64,000 bases of DNA from Streptomyces venezuelae (GCF_008642375.1 NZ_CP029194.1:6441001-6505000); one strand, 5' to 3'; shown: positions 8,576 through 18,260, numbered from the stretch's first letter. Notes: generated by a model not told the origin, from the sequence alone. A program made the numbers and translations.

Positions 8576-8652
8576 CGTATGCCGCCCGTACCTCGCCAGT
8601 CCCTCACCCATTCCTTGCCTGTCCCTTGCCCGTCCCTCGCCTGTACGCCGCC
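8576..8652. repeat. Seven degenerate 11-bp tandem repeats upstream of phoD
   Basis: Bases 8576-8652 split into seven contiguous 11-mers, each ending in CC (for example AGTCCCTCACC, CATTCCTTGCC, TGTCCCTTGCC, CGTCCCTCGCC). The rough consensus is NGTNCCTCGCC. An 11-bp period is one helical turn. It lies 90-165 bp upstream of the phoD start and downstream of the dsbA-like gene, in non-coding sequence. Confidence 0.55.
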
Positions 8653-8682
8653 GGCCCCGGACCTCAGGAGGTCCGGGGCCGG
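8651..8682 (-). terminator. Terminator of the DsbA-like gene
   Basis: A perfect 14-bp GC stem, arms 8651-8664 and 8669-8682, loop CAGG. It lies 27 bases past the stop of the minus-strand DsbA-like gene. Confidence 0.85.
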
Positions 8683-8708
8683 GCGACGGGCGAGAGGGGT
8701 CTCGCGGA

Positions 8709-9524
8709 TCAGGCCTTGAGGGCCGCGTCGATCGCCGTCGTGAACTGGTCGGCGGTCATCGGCGGGCTGTCGGTGCCCTGCGCGGTGACGGTCTTGCCGT
8801 CCATCTTCAGCGTCGGCGTACCCTGCACACCGCTCGCGTCGAAGGCCTTGGACATCTTCATCGCCCAGGCGTCGAACGTGCCGTTCTCGACGTCCTTCTT
8901 GAACTCGGCGTTGCTCTTGAGGGCCGGGACCGAGTCCGCGATCTCCAGGAGGTAGGAGTCCTTGGCGAACTTGTCCTGGCTCTCCTCCGGGTGGAACTCC
9001 GTCGAGTAGAGCGCCGACTTGAACTTCAGGAAGGCCTCGGGGCTCACGTTCAGGGCCGCGCCGAGGGCCGACAGGGCGTTCTTCGAGCCCTCGCCGGGGA
9101 CGCCGTTGTCGATGAAGGTGGCGCCGACGTACTTGATCTTGTACTTGCCGGCCTCGACGTCCTTCTCGATCGTCGCGCCCACACCCTGCTCGAAGGTCGC
9201 GCAGACGGGGCAGCGCGAGTCCTCGTACAGCTCCAGGGTCTTCTCCGCGGACGACTTGCCGATGACGACCGTCGTGCCGTTCGTGCCCGAGGTGTTCTTC
9301 GGGGCCTTCACGGTCGTCGCCTCGGCCGCCGCCTCCCACTGCGTGGGCTTGTTGGACTGCACGACCGCGTAGCCGATGCCGCCGGCGGCGGCCAGGACGG
9401 CCACGGCCGAGACGGCGACGACGAGCTGTCGGCGCGCCTTGTCCTTCTTCGCCTGGCGCTCGCGCTCGACGCGCAGCCGCTCGCGGGCGGCGGCCTTGTT
9501 GGACTGGCTGTTGCGTGCGCTCAT
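8709..9524 (-). CDS. Membrane-anchored DsbA-like thioredoxin-fold protein
   Basis: A 271-residue thiol-disulfide oxidoreductase-like protein, anchored in the membrane with its catalytic domain outside. A charged N-terminus (about residues 1-32) is followed by one membrane helix (LVVAVSAVAVLAAAGGIGYAVV). The DsbA fold follows, with active site CPVC in EDSRCPVCATFEQG and cis-Pro loop VQGTPTLKMDG. The chosen ATG at 9524 starts MSARNSQSNKAA. A paralogue of the same design is at 40014-40871. It probably assists disulfide formation in secreted proteins. Confidence 0.9.
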   Translation of the reverse strand: MSARNSQSNKAAARERLRVERERQAKKDKARRQLVVAVSAVAVLAAAGGIGYAVVQSNKPTQWEAAAEATTVKAPKNTSGTNGTTVVIGKSSAEKTLELYEDSRCPVCATFEQGVGATIEKDVEAGKYKIKYVGATFIDNGVPGEGSKNALSALGAALNVSPEAFLKFKSALYSTEFHPEESQDKFAKDSYLLEIADSVPALKSNAEFKKDVENGTFDAWAMKMSKAFDASGVQGTPTLKMDGKTVTAQGTDSPPMTADQFTTAIDAALKA

Positions 9525-9583
9525 GATCGTGATCTCCGTGAAAAGTGTGAGGAAGAGAGGGGGGACCGCTGTGCCGGGGTCGC

Positions 9584-10288
9584 TCAGACGAGAGCGAAGC
9601 CCGGGAACGGCGGCCCCCGCCGCCCCACGGAGTGCACGAGGAGACGGACACGGGACGACCGGGTCCGCTCCGTGGGCCGGCCGGCCGGGCTCGGAGCCGT
9701 ACCGCCGCCGCGGAAGAAGGCCGCCACGAGCAGCAGCGGCCGGAACGCGAAGGCGGCCACCGCGCCGAGCAGCCGGGCGAGCGCCCGCTCCCCGCCGCGC
9801 AGCCAGGAAGCCGCCGCGAGCCCGACACCGACGTGCGCCAGGAGCAGCAGCCACGGCAGCGCCGGGTCGGGGGAGTCGAGCAGGGCGGCCGCGGTACCGC
9901 TCTCGGGGGCGGCCACGCCGGGCAGCGGAGCGCCCACCGCGCCGCCGCAGAAGACCTCCACGCCGACCGCGCGCAGCGAACCGGTGACCGGGCCGCCGGC
10001 GGCGCCGTAACAGACCACCTGCCCGCTGGTGAAGAGGGTGTCGGCCGCCAGCTCCAGCGGGACGAGGAGACCGGCGATCGGGCCGAAGCCGCGCTCGCGG
10101 CCGGCCAGCGCGTAGGCGACGGCGAAGACGCCGGCCGCGACCGGGACGACCGTCCCCAGGGGCAGCGGCACGCCGGAGAGCAGCACGTGGGACGCCACGG
10201 ACAGCGTCACGACCAGTGCCGTGAAGAACGCCGCCCGCAGCGCTCTCAGCTGCGTCCCTGCCATGTCCATCGTCGTGGAGTGTGCCAT
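9584..10288 (-). CDS. Integral membrane protein of unknown function
   Basis: A 234-residue protein with about five hydrophobic segments (AAFFTALVVTLSVASHVLL, VVPVAAGVFAVAYAL, a central one, PWLLLLAHVGVGLAAASWL and a C-terminal one). A Cys pair (about 40 residues apart: VVCYGAAGG and VEVFCGGAV) and a His-rich start (MAHSTTMDM) are the only polar marks. The gene is directly upstream of the DsbA-like gene (59 bases), so a role in envelope redox or metal handling is possible but not shown. I do not recognise a named family. A start at 10270 (MDMAG) is also possible. Confidence 0.65.
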   Translation of the reverse strand: MAHSTTMDMAGTQLRALRAAFFTALVVTLSVASHVLLSGVPLPLGTVVPVAAGVFAVAYALAGRERGFGPIAGLLVPLELAADTLFTSGQVVCYGAAGGPVTGSLRAVGVEVFCGGAVGAPLPGVAAPESGTAAALLDSPDPALPWLLLLAHVGVGLAAASWLRGGERALARLLGAVAAFAFRPLLLVAAFFRGGGTAPSPAGRPTERTRSSRVRLLVHSVGRRGPPFPGFALV

Positions 10289-10365
10289 GTCGTGCCGTAA
10301 GGGGTCGCTAAAGGCAGTCTGTGAACCGCCCCACCCTGCCCCTCGGGCCCCTGCCGCCCCGGTGC

Positions 10366-11715
10366 CTACAGCCCCGGGATCCGGCCGTTGCGGAAGAGGT
10401 CCACGAAGATCTGGTGGTCGGCCCGGGCCCGGGCCCCGTACGTGTGCGCGAAGTCCACCAGGAGCTCGGCGAAGCCCTCCTCGTCGGCCGCGATCGCCGC
10501 GTCGATGGCGCGCTCCGTCGAGAACGGCACCAGCGAATGCCCGCTCGACTCGTCCGCCGCCGCGTGCATGGTCGCCGTCGCCCTGCCCAGGTCCGCGACG
10601 GTCGCAGCGATCTCGTCGAGGTCGTCGATGTCCGACCAGTCCAGGTCCACCGCGTACGGCGAGACCTCCGCGACCAGCTGCCCGGCGCCGTCCAGCTCCG
10701 CCCAGCCCAGCCAGGGGTCGGCGTGCGCCTGGAGCGCCCGCTGCGAGATCACGGTGCGGTGGCCCTCGTGCTTGAAGTAGTCCCGTACCGCCGGGTCCGT
10801 GACATGGCGGGAGACCGCCGGGGTCTGCGCCTGCTTCAGATAGATCACGACGTCGTTCTCCAGGGCGTCGCTGTGCCCCTCCAGCAGGATGTTGTACGAG
10901 GGGAGGCCGGCCGATCCGATGCCGATCCCGCGCCGCCCGACGACGTCCTTCACCCGGTACGAGTCGGGCCGGACCAGGCTGGCCTCCGGCAGGGTCTCCA
11001 GATAGCCGTCGAAGGCGGCCAGGACCTTGTACCGGGTGGCCGCGTCCAGGTCGATCGTGCCCCCGCCGCCCGCGAAGCGGCGCTCGAAGTCGCGGATCTC
11101 CGTCATCGAGTCGAGCAGCCCGAAGCGGGTCTGTGCCCGGGCGGCGCGCAGGGCGCTCAGCAGCGCGCCGTCGGCGGTCTCCAGGGTGAAGGGCGGCACC
11201 TCGTCCTCGCCCGCGCCGGTCGCGAGCGCGTGGATCCGCTCGCGGTAGGCGGCGGCGCAGATGCGGACCCCCTTGGTGATCTGCTCGTCGCTGAGCGCCT
11301 TCGCGTAGCCGATCAGGGCGAGCGAGGCGGCGAGCCGCTTCAGGTCCCAGGTGAAGGGCCCCACATAGGCCTCGTCGAAGTCGTTGACATTGAAGATCAG
11401 CCGGCCGTTGGCGTCCATGTACGTGCCGAAGTTCTCGGCGTGCAGATCGCCGTGGATCCAGACCCGGCCGGTGCGCTCGTCCAGGTAGGGGCCGACACCT
11501 GCGCTCCCGCCCACCTGCCCGGCGCTCTCCTTCTCCAGGTCCGAGTAGAAGAGGCAGGCCGTCCCCCGGTAGAAGGCGAAGGCGGAGCCGGCCATCTTCC
11601 GGAACTTGACGCGGAAGGCGGCGGGGTCGGCGGCGAGGAGCTCGCCGAAGGCGGTGTCGAAGACGGCGAGGATGTGCTCACCGCGCTCCGCGACGGTGGG
11701 CTGGGGGACCGACAT
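10366..11715 (-). CDS. DUF2252 family protein (kinase-like fold)
   Basis: A 449-residue protein of the DUF2252 family. It has the phosphotransferase-like blocks HGDLHAENFG (about residues 80-95) and NVNDFDEAYVGPFTWDLKRLAASL, which resemble the catalytic and metal-binding loops of aminoglycoside phosphotransferase-type kinases. The start ATG at 11715 is preceded by AGGAGG at seven bases, which rejects the longer upstream reading. Its substrate is unknown. It diverges from dnaE across 188 bases that must hold both promoters. Confidence 0.85.
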   Translation of the reverse strand: MSVPQPTVAERGEHILAVFDTAFGELLAADPAAFRVKFRKMAGSAFAFYRGTACLFYSDLEKESAGQVGGSAGVGPYLDERTGRVWIHGDLHAENFGTYMDANGRLIFNVNDFDEAYVGPFTWDLKRLAASLALIGYAKALSDEQITKGVRICAAAYRERIHALATGAGEDEVPPFTLETADGALLSALRAARAQTRFGLLDSMTEIRDFERRFAGGGGTIDLDAATRYKVLAAFDGYLETLPEASLVRPDSYRVKDVVGRRGIGIGSAGLPSYNILLEGHSDALENDVVIYLKQAQTPAVSRHVTDPAVRDYFKHEGHRTVISQRALQAHADPWLGWAELDGAGQLVAEVSPYAVDLDWSDIDDLDEIAATVADLGRATATMHAAADESSGHSLVPFSTERAIDAAIAADEEGFAELLVDFAHTYGARARADHQIFVDLFRNGRIPGL

Positions 11716-11903
11716 CGAGGTGCCTCCTGGTACCGGACGTGCTGCAAGACTGTTCATGACAATTTGGACAGGTGTTCCGTGTCTCTCAACGCGCGACCCT
11801 AGCCCCGAGTGCCCGTCGTCTGTCAGTCGCGCGACGTAGACTTCCACGCTGTCCCCCCAGACTGTCCGCAGCCTGTCACTCCGTGTTTTTGGAGGCCCCC
11901 GCC

Positions 11904-14900
11904 GTGACCAAGCCGCCCTTCACGCACCTCCACGTCCACACCCAGTACTCGCTGCTGGACGGTGCCGCGCGGCTCAAGGACATGTTCAACGCGTGCAACG
12001 AGATGGGCATGACCCACATCGCCATGTCCGACCACGGCAACCTGCACGGGGCGTACGACTTCTTCCACTCGGCGAAGAAGGCCGGGGTCACCCCGATCAT
12101 CGGCATCGAGGCGTACGTCGCCCCCGAGTCCCGGCGCAACAAGCGCAAGATCCAGTGGGGCCAGCCGCACCAGAAGCGGGACGACGTCTCCGGTTCCGGC
12201 GGCTACACCCACAAGACGATCTGGGCGGCGAACTCCACCGGGCTGCACAACCTCTTCAAGCTCTCCTCCGACGCGTACGCCGAGGGCTGGCTGCAGAAGT
12301 GGCCCCGGATGGACAAGGAGACCATCTCCCAGTGGTCCGAAGGGCTCATCGCCTCCACCGGCTGCCCCTCCGGAGAGCTCCAGACCCGGCTGCGCCTCGG
12401 CCAGTTCGACGAGGCCCTCAAGGCCGCCTCCGAGTACCAGGACATCTTCGGCAAGGACCGGTACTTCCTGGAGCTGATGGACCACGGCATCGAGATCGAG
12501 CGCCGGGTCCGCGACGGGCTCCTGGAGATCGGCAAGAAGCTCGGCATCCCGCCGCTCGTCACCAACGACTCGCACTACACGTACGCGCACGAGTCGGCCG
12601 CGCACGACGCCCTGCTGTGCATCCAGACCGGCAAGAACCTCTCCGACCCGGACCGCTTCCGCTTCGACGGCACCGGCTACTACCTCAAGTCCACGGACGA
12701 GATGTACGCCATCGACTCGTCGGACGCCTGGCAGGAGGGCTGCCGCAACACCCTCCTGGTCGCGGAGCAGATCAACACCGACGGCATGTTCGTCGAGAAG
12801 AACCTCATGCCGAAGTTCGACATCCCGGAGGGCTACACCGACGTCACCTGGTTCCGCGAGGAGACCATGCGGGGCATGCACCGCCGGTTCCCCGGCGGCA
12901 TCCCCGAGGACCGCCTGAAGCAGGTCGAGTACGAGATGGACACGATCATCTCGATGGGCTTCCCCGGCTACTTCCTCGTCGTCGCCGACTTCATCATGTG
13001 GGCGAAGAAGCAGGGCATCGCCGTGGGCCCCGGCCGGGGCTCCGCGGCCGGCTCGATCGTCGCGTACGCCATGGGCATCACCGACCTCGACCCGATCCCG
13101 CACGGACTGATCTTCGAGCGCTTCCTCAACCCCGAGCGCATCTCGATGCCCGATGTCGACATCGACTTCGACGAGCGCCGGCGCGTCGAGGTGATCCGGT
13201 ACGTGACGGAGAAGTACGGCTCCGACAAGGTCGCCATGATCGGCACCTACGGAAAGATCAAGGCGAAGAACGCCATCAAGGACTCCGCGCGCGTCCTCGG
13301 CTACCCCTACGCCATGGGCGACCGGCTCACCAAGGCCATGCCCGCCGACGTCCTCGGCAAGGGCATCGACCTCAACGGCATCACCGACCCCTCGCACCCG
13401 CGCTACAGCGAGGCCGGCGAGATCCGCGCGATGTACGAGAACGAGCCCGACGTCAAGAAGGTCATCGACACGGCCCGGGGCGTCGAGGGCCTGGTCCGGC
13501 AGATGGGCGTGCATGCGGCCGGCGTGATCATGTCCAGCGAGCCCATCGTCGAGCACGCCCCGATCTGGGTGCGGCACACGGACGGCGTCACCATCACGCA
13601 GTGGGACTACCCCCAGTGCGAGTCGCTCGGCCTGATCAAGATGGACTTCCTGGGCCTCAGGAACCTCACGATCATGGACGACGCCGTCAAGATGGTGAAG
13701 GCCAACAAGGGCATCGAGCTCGACCTGCTGGCCCTCCCGCTGGACGACCCGAAGACGTACGAACTGCTCTGCCGCGGTGACACCCTCGGCGTCTTCCAGT
13801 TCGACGGCGGCCCCATGCGGTCACTGCTGCGGCTGATGAAGCCCGACAACTTCGAAGACATCTCCGCCGTGTCCGCCCTGTACAGGCCGGGCCCGATGGG
13901 CATGAACTCGCACACGAACTACGCCCTGCGCAAGAACAAGCAGCAGGAGATCACCCCGATCCACCCCGAGCTGGAGAAGCCGCTCGAAGAGGTGCTCGCG
14001 GTCACCTACGGCCTGATCGTGTACCAGGAGCAGGTGCAGAAGGCCGCGCAGATCATCGCCGGCTACTCGCTCGGCGAGGCCGACATCCTGCGCCGCGTCA
14101 TGGGCAAGAAGAAGCCCGAGGAGCTGGCGAAGAACTTCGTCATCTTCCAGGAGGGCGCGAAGAAGAACGGCTACAGCGACGAGGCCATCCAGGCGCTCTG
14201 GGACGTCCTGGTCCCCTTCGCCGGCTACGCCTTCAACAAGGCGCACTCCGCCGCGTACGGCCTGGTCTCCTACTGGACCGCCTACCTCAAGGCGAACTAC
14301 CCCGCCGAGTACATGGCCGGTCTGCTCACCTCGGTCAAGGACGACAAGGACAAGTCCGCCGTCTACCTCAACGAGTGCCGCCGCATGGGCATCAAGGTGC
14401 TCCCGCCGAACGTGAACGAGTCCGAGTCGAACTTCGCCGCCCAGGGCGACGACGTGATCCTCTTCGGTCTCTCCGCCGTGCGGAACGTCGGCACCAACGT
14501 CGTCGAGTCGATCATCAAGTCGCGCAAGGCGAAGGGGAAGTACAGCTCCTTCCCGGACTTCCTCGACAAGGTCGAGGCCGTCGTCTGCAACAAGCGGACC
14601 ATCGAGTCGCTGATCAAGGCCGGCGCCTTCGACGAGATGGGCCACACCCGCAAGGGCATGGTCGCCCACCACGAACCGATGATCGACAACGTGGTCGCGG
14701 TCAAGCGCAAGGAGGCCGAGGGACAGTTCGACCTCTTCGGCGGCATGGGCGAGGAGGCGAACGACGAACCCGGCTTCGGTCTCGACGTCGAGTTCTCCGA
14801 CGTCGAGTGGGAGAAGTCCTACCTGCTCGCCCAGGAGCGCGAGATGCTCGGCCTCTACGTCTCCGACCACCCGCTCTTCGGCATCGAGCACGTCCTCTCC

Positions 14901-15443
14901 GACAAGACGGACGCGGCGATCTCGCAGCTCACCGGCGGCGAGCACAGCGACGGCGCGGTCGTCACCATCGGCGGCATCATCTCGGGCCTCCAGCGCAAGA
15001 TGACCAAGCAGGGCAACGCCTGGGCGATCGCCACCGTCGAGGACCTGGCCGGCTCCATCGAGTGCATGTTCTTCCCGGCCACCTACCAGCTGGTCTCCAC
15101 CCAGCTCGTCGAGGACACGGTCGTCTTCGTCAAGGGCCGGCTCGACAAGCGCGAGGACGTGCCCCGGCTCGTCGCCATGGAGCTGATGGTCCCCGACCTG
15201 TCGAACGCCGGGACAAACGCGCCGGTGATCCTCACCATCCCGACGGTGAAGGTGACCCCGCCGATGGTCAGCAGGCTCGGCGAGATCCTCAAGCACCACA
15301 AGGGCAACACCGAGGTGCGGATCAAGCTCCAGGGCCCCCGGACCACGACCGTGCTCCGGCTCGACCGGCACCGGGTGACGGCCGATCCGGCCCTCTTCGG
15401 CGACCTGAAGGTGCTGCTCGGCCCGTCCTGCCTGGCCGGCTGA
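11904..15443 (+). CDS. dnaE: DNA polymerase III alpha subunit
   Basis: The replicative polymerase catalytic subunit, 1179 residues, normal for DnaE1. Order of domains: PHP domain (HLHVHTQYSLLDGA near residue 10), polymerase palm with PDVDIDFDERRR carrying Asp417 and Asp419, third catalytic Asp581 in KMDFLGLRNL, then fingers, the helix-hairpin-helix tail, and an OB-fold near the C-terminus (VTIGGIISGLQRKMTKQGNAW begins it). The GTG at 11904 has GGAGG at 11891-11895; the upstream in-frame extension is not needed. A strong hairpin ends the transcript. Confidence 0.97.
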   Translation: MTKPPFTHLHVHTQYSLLDGAARLKDMFNACNEMGMTHIAMSDHGNLHGAYDFFHSAKKAGVTPIIGIEAYVAPESRRNKRKIQWGQPHQKRDDVSGSGGYTHKTIWAANSTGLHNLFKLSSDAYAEGWLQKWPRMDKETISQWSEGLIASTGCPSGELQTRLRLGQFDEALKAASEYQDIFGKDRYFLELMDHGIEIERRVRDGLLEIGKKLGIPPLVTNDSHYTYAHESAAHDALLCIQTGKNLSDPDRFRFDGTGYYLKSTDEMYAIDSSDAWQEGCRNTLLVAEQINTDGMFVEKNLMPKFDIPEGYTDVTWFREETMRGMHRRFPGGIPEDRLKQVEYEMDTIISMGFPGYFLVVADFIMWAKKQGIAVGPGRGSAAGSIVAYAMGITDLDPIPHGLIFERFLNPERISMPDVDIDFDERRRVEVIRYVTEKYGSDKVAMIGTYGKIKAKNAIKDSARVLGYPYAMGDRLTKAMPADVLGKGIDLNGITDPSHPRYSEAGEIRAMYENEPDVKKVIDTARGVEGLVRQMGVHAAGVIMSSEPIVEHAPIWVRHTDGVTITQWDYPQCESLGLIKMDFLGLRNLTIMDDAVKMVKANKGIELDLLALPLDDPKTYELLCRGDTLGVFQFDGGPMRSLLRLMKPDNFEDISAVSALYRPGPMGMNSHTNYALRKNKQQEITPIHPELEKPLEEVLAVTYGLIVYQEQVQKAAQIIAGYSLGEADILRRVMGKKKPEELAKNFVIFQEGAKKNGYSDEAIQALWDVLVPFAGYAFNKAHSAAYGLVSYWTAYLKANYPAEYMAGLLTSVKDDKDKSAVYLNECRRMGIKVLPPNVNESESNFAAQGDDVILFGLSAVRNVGTNVVESIIKSRKAKGKYSSFPDFLDKVEAVVCNKRTIESLIKAGAFDEMGHTRKGMVAHHEPMIDNVVAVKRKEAEGQFDLFGGMGEEANDEPGFGLDVEFSDVEWEKSYLLAQEREMLGLYVSDHPLFGIEHVLSDKTDAAISQLTGGEHSDGAVVTIGGIISGLQRKMTKQGNAWAIATVEDLAGSIECMFFPATYQLVSTQLVEDTVVFVKGRLDKREDVPRLVAMELMVPDLSNAGTNAPVILTIPTVKVTPPMVSRLGEILKHHKGNTEVRIKLQGPRTTTVLRLDRHRVTADPALFGDLKVLLGPSCLAG

Positions 15444-15491
15444 CCTTCGTCGGCCGGCCCTCGTCAGCCGGGGTCCTCCGCACGCACGCGC

Positions 15492-15525
15492 AAGGGGCGC
15501 GCCCGTCGTCACGGGCGCGCCCCTT
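15492..15525. terminator. Bidirectional terminator after dnaE
   Basis: A perfect 14-bp stem (arms 15492-15505 and 15512-15525) with a 6-base loop and T bases on the + side. It separates dnaE from the convergent small gene. Confidence 0.88.
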
Positions 15526-15539
15526 TGCCGTGGATCGCG

Positions 15540-15713
15540 TCAGTTGTGGCCGAAGCGCTTCTGACGGCCCTTCCGTGCCATGTCACCCGGGGTCACCTGG
15601 GTGGCGCGCTGCTCCGCCTGCGACTCCATCGCGGACTGCTGCGCCTGCTGGGTGCCACGCTCTGCTGCCGATGCCTTCTGCTGCATACGGTCCTGCTTGC
15701 GGTTCTTGGCCAT
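15540..15713 (-). CDS. Small basic hydrophilic protein, 57 aa
   Basis: A short reading frame that begins MAKNRKQDRMQQKASAAERG and ends RKGRQKRFGHN. It is rich in Gln, Arg and Lys, with no membrane segment. GAGGAGG lies 10 bases before the ATG at 15713, a strong ribosome site, which is why I accept such a small gene. It has its own promoter region shared with the divergent NYN gene and ends at the dnaE terminator. The function is unknown; it looks like a conserved actinomycete small protein. Confidence 0.75.
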   Translation of the reverse strand: MAKNRKQDRMQQKASAAERGTQQAQQSAMESQAEQRATQVTPGDMARKGRQKRFGHN

Positions 15714-15797
15714 GGGGATGATGCCTCCTCAAAGGGACCTAGGGGCCAGGGCCGCTGTCAGATTCACACACGCACGAAGGGGCCGCATTTTGGATCA

Positions 15798-15835
15798 TTA
15801 CGGAACGTAAGGGCCGGGCGGACGTGATATCCGCC
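15798..15835. promoter_or_regulatory. Two inverted repeats between the small gene and the NYN gene
   Basis: TTACG-GAA-CGTAA at 15798-15810 and GGCGGA-N7-TCCGCC at 15817-15835 lie side by side in the 247-base divergent spacer. The first is AT-rich and palindromic like a regulator site; the second could be an operator or a small hairpin. No matching regulator is recognised. Confidence 0.35.
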
Positions 15836-15960
15836 ACGCCGATGATCCAGTTCCGACCGTCAAGCCCGCGGCGGTCGGGCAGACTCGAAGAGAACGAAGA
15901 CACGGAGCACCTTCCGACCCCCGAGTCCGACCCCGAGGTTCCCGAAAGAGGGTGGAACAC

Positions 15961-17259
15961 GTGGACCGCTGCGTCGTCCTGGTGGACGCCGGCTACCTGC
16001 TGGGCGCCGCCGCCAGTCTCCTCGCCGGGGAACCGGCCCGCTCCAGAATCTCTGTCGACCACGCCGCGCTCATCCAGCAGCTGCGTGAGCGCGCCGAGGC
16101 GGAGACCGCGCTGCCCCTCCTGCGGATCTACTGGTTCGACGGCGCACCCGACCGGGTGCCGCAGCCCGAGCACCGCAGACTGCGCGTGATGCCCCGGGTC
16201 ACCGTCCGGCTCGGTGCCCTGACCAGGAGCGACGGACGCTGGGCGCAGAAGGGCGTCGACGCGGCCATGCACACCGAGCTGACCGAGCTCGCCCGCAACA
16301 GGGCCTGCTCCGACATCGTGCTCGTCACCGGCGACGGCGATCTGCTGCCCGGCCTCATGTCCGCCAAGGAACACGGCGTCGCGGTCCACCTGTGGGCCGT
16401 CCAGGCCGCCGACGGCGACTACAACCAGTCCGAGGACCTCGTCGCCGAGGCCGACGAGCGGCGGGTCCTCGACCGGACGTGGATCACCCGGGCCGTCCGC
16501 GCCAGGGACCTCACCGGCATCTGCGCGCCCCCGCCCGCCCCGCGCCCCGAGATCGCCGCGATCCTCTCGGCGCCGCTGCCCGAGGCGGCCCTCGCGGCCT
16601 CCGCCGAACGGGCCGCCGAGGCCGCGTCGGCCGAGCGGAACGGAAGCGGACCGGCCCCGGCCGAGGCGCCCGCCCCCTCCAACGGCCACGCCCACGGCGT
16701 CCCCGCCCCCGGCACGGGCAAGGGCGTCCCCACGCCCAAGGACCTCGCGGGACTGCGCGGACCGGGCGGCGCCAACGGCTCGGGCGGGCCGCTCACCCCG
16801 GTGCCACAGGGCGCGAGCGCGCTCCGCTGGTCCTCCGACCGCGGCTGGATCGACCGCCCCGCCACCTCCGCCCTCGGGGAACCGGCCGAGACCGCGACCC
16901 TGCCCACCCTCGCCCTGCTCACCAGCGCCGAGCAGCGCTGGGCGGACCGCGAAGAGGACATCACGACCGTCGGCGGCGACCCCTTCGAAGTCGGGCAGGT
17001 GTTCGCCCGCCGCTGGATGGAGCGGCTCCCCGAGCAGAGCCACGTCCAGAAGCTCTCCACCCTCTATCCCCGCATCCCGCACCGCATCGACGGCGAACTC
17101 CTCCGCTACGCGGCACGGTTCGGTCTGCTCGCCCACAAGGACGACCAGATCGACGAGCACGACCGGTACGCCATCAGGGCCGGCTTCTGGCGGGAGATCG
17201 ACGTCCGGGCCGCCGCCGAACAAGCCCCCGCGCCCGGAGCGGGCCCGGCGACCACGTAG
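15961..17259 (+). CDS. NYN (PIN-like) domain protein
   Basis: A 432-residue protein whose first ~170 residues are a NYN domain, a PIN-like nuclease fold. VVLVDAGYLLGAA, IYWFDGAPD, KGVDAAMHTEL and DIVLVTGDGDLLPGL supply the conserved acidic residues. The middle (about 215-290) is a Pro/Ala/Gly-rich linker. The C-terminal ~90 residues (VFARRWMERLPEQSHVQKLS to YAIRAGFWREID) form a separate helical domain. GAGG spaced nine bases from GTG 15961 favours that start over GTG 15952. An RNA-directed nuclease role is inferred from the fold. Confidence 0.85.
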   Translation: MDRCVVLVDAGYLLGAAASLLAGEPARSRISVDHAALIQQLRERAEAETALPLLRIYWFDGAPDRVPQPEHRRLRVMPRVTVRLGALTRSDGRWAQKGVDAAMHTELTELARNRACSDIVLVTGDGDLLPGLMSAKEHGVAVHLWAVQAADGDYNQSEDLVAEADERRVLDRTWITRAVRARDLTGICAPPPAPRPEIAAILSAPLPEAALAASAERAAEAASAERNGSGPAPAEAPAPSNGHAHGVPAPGTGKGVPTPKDLAGLRGPGGANGSGGPLTPVPQGASALRWSSDRGWIDRPATSALGEPAETATLPTLALLTSAEQRWADREEDITTVGGDPFEVGQVFARRWMERLPEQSHVQKLSTLYPRIPHRIDGELLRYAARFGLLAHKDDQIDEHDRYAIRAGFWREIDVRAAAEQAPAPGAGPATT

Positions 17260-17270
17260 GCTCTTGCCCC

Positions 17271-18251
17271 GTGAATACGGTGTGCGTGGTGCGGGATCTG
17301 GTCAAGACGTACCCCGCCACGCGCGGCAGGCGCGGTGCGCCCGCGACCCCCGAGGTGCGCGCCACCGACGGGATCAGCCTCGACGTGCGCGGCGGCGAGA
17401 TCTTCGGCCTGCTCGGACCCAACGGGGCGGGCAAGTCCACCCTCGTCCGCCAGCTCACCGGGCTGATGCGCCCCGACTCCGGCACGGTCGAGCTCCTCGG
17501 CCACGACCTCGTGCGCCACCCCGAGCGCGCGTCCCGGCTCCTCGCCTACCTCGGCCAGGAGTCCACCGCCCTCGACGAGCTGACCGTCGCCCTCGCCGCC
17601 GAGACCACCGGACGCCTGCGCGGGCTCGGCGCCCACGAAGCGCGCGCCGAGCGGGACGCCGTCCTGGAGGAGCTCGGCCTCACCGAGCTCGCCGGCCGGC
17701 CCCTCAAGAAGCTCTCCGGCGGCCAGCGGCGGCTCGCCTGCCTCGCCACCGCGCTCGTCGGCCACCGGTCGGTCCTCGTCCTCGACGAGCCCACCACCGG
17801 CATGGACCCCGTCGCCCGCCGGGCCGTCTGGGCCGCCGTCGACCGGCGGCGCGCCGAGCACGGCACGACCGTCCTGCTCGTCACCCACAACGTCATCGAG
17901 GCCGAGACCGTCCTCGACCGCGTGGCGGTCCTCGACCGCGGCCGGGTCATCGCCTGCGACACGCCCGCCGGACTCAAGGAGCGCGTCGCGGGCGAGGTCC
18001 GCGTCGAGCTGGTGTGGCGCGAGGCGCCGCCGCTCCAGCTGCCCGAGATCGCCGCCCTGCGCGCACTCGCCCAGGAGACCGGACGGCGCTGGAGCCTCCG
18101 GCTCGCCCCCGACGCCGCCCGCGCGGCCGTCGCCACCGTCACCGGCGGGGCCGCCTTCGCCGCGCTCGACGACTTCACGCTGGCCACGCCCAGCCTGGAG
18201 GACGTCTACCTCGCGCTGGGCGGCGCGTCCGGGGGGCTGGTGAAGGCATGA
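17271..18251 (+). CDS. ABC transporter ATP-binding protein
   Basis: The 326-residue nucleotide-binding subunit of an ABC-2 type exporter (DrrA-like class). Walker A is GLLGPNGAGKSTL, the signature is LSGGQRR, Walker B is VLVLDEPTTGMD and the switch His is in LLVTHN. A C-terminal ~90-residue extension is typical of drug/antibiotic exporter subunits. It starts 11 bases after the NYN gene. The partner permease follows after a 21-bp tandem repeat. The substrate is unknown. Confidence 0.92.
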   Translation: MNTVCVVRDLVKTYPATRGRRGAPATPEVRATDGISLDVRGGEIFGLLGPNGAGKSTLVRQLTGLMRPDSGTVELLGHDLVRHPERASRLLAYLGQESTALDELTVALAAETTGRLRGLGAHEARAERDAVLEELGLTELAGRPLKKLSGGQRRLACLATALVGHRSVLVLDEPTTGMDPVARRAVWAAVDRRRAEHGTTVLLVTHNVIEAETVLDRVAVLDRGRVIACDTPAGLKERVAGEVRVELVWREAPPLQLPEIAALRALAQETGRRWSLRLAPDAARAAVATVTGGAAFAALDDFTLATPSLEDVYLALGGASGGLVKA

Positions 18252-18260
18252 GCCCCGAAC

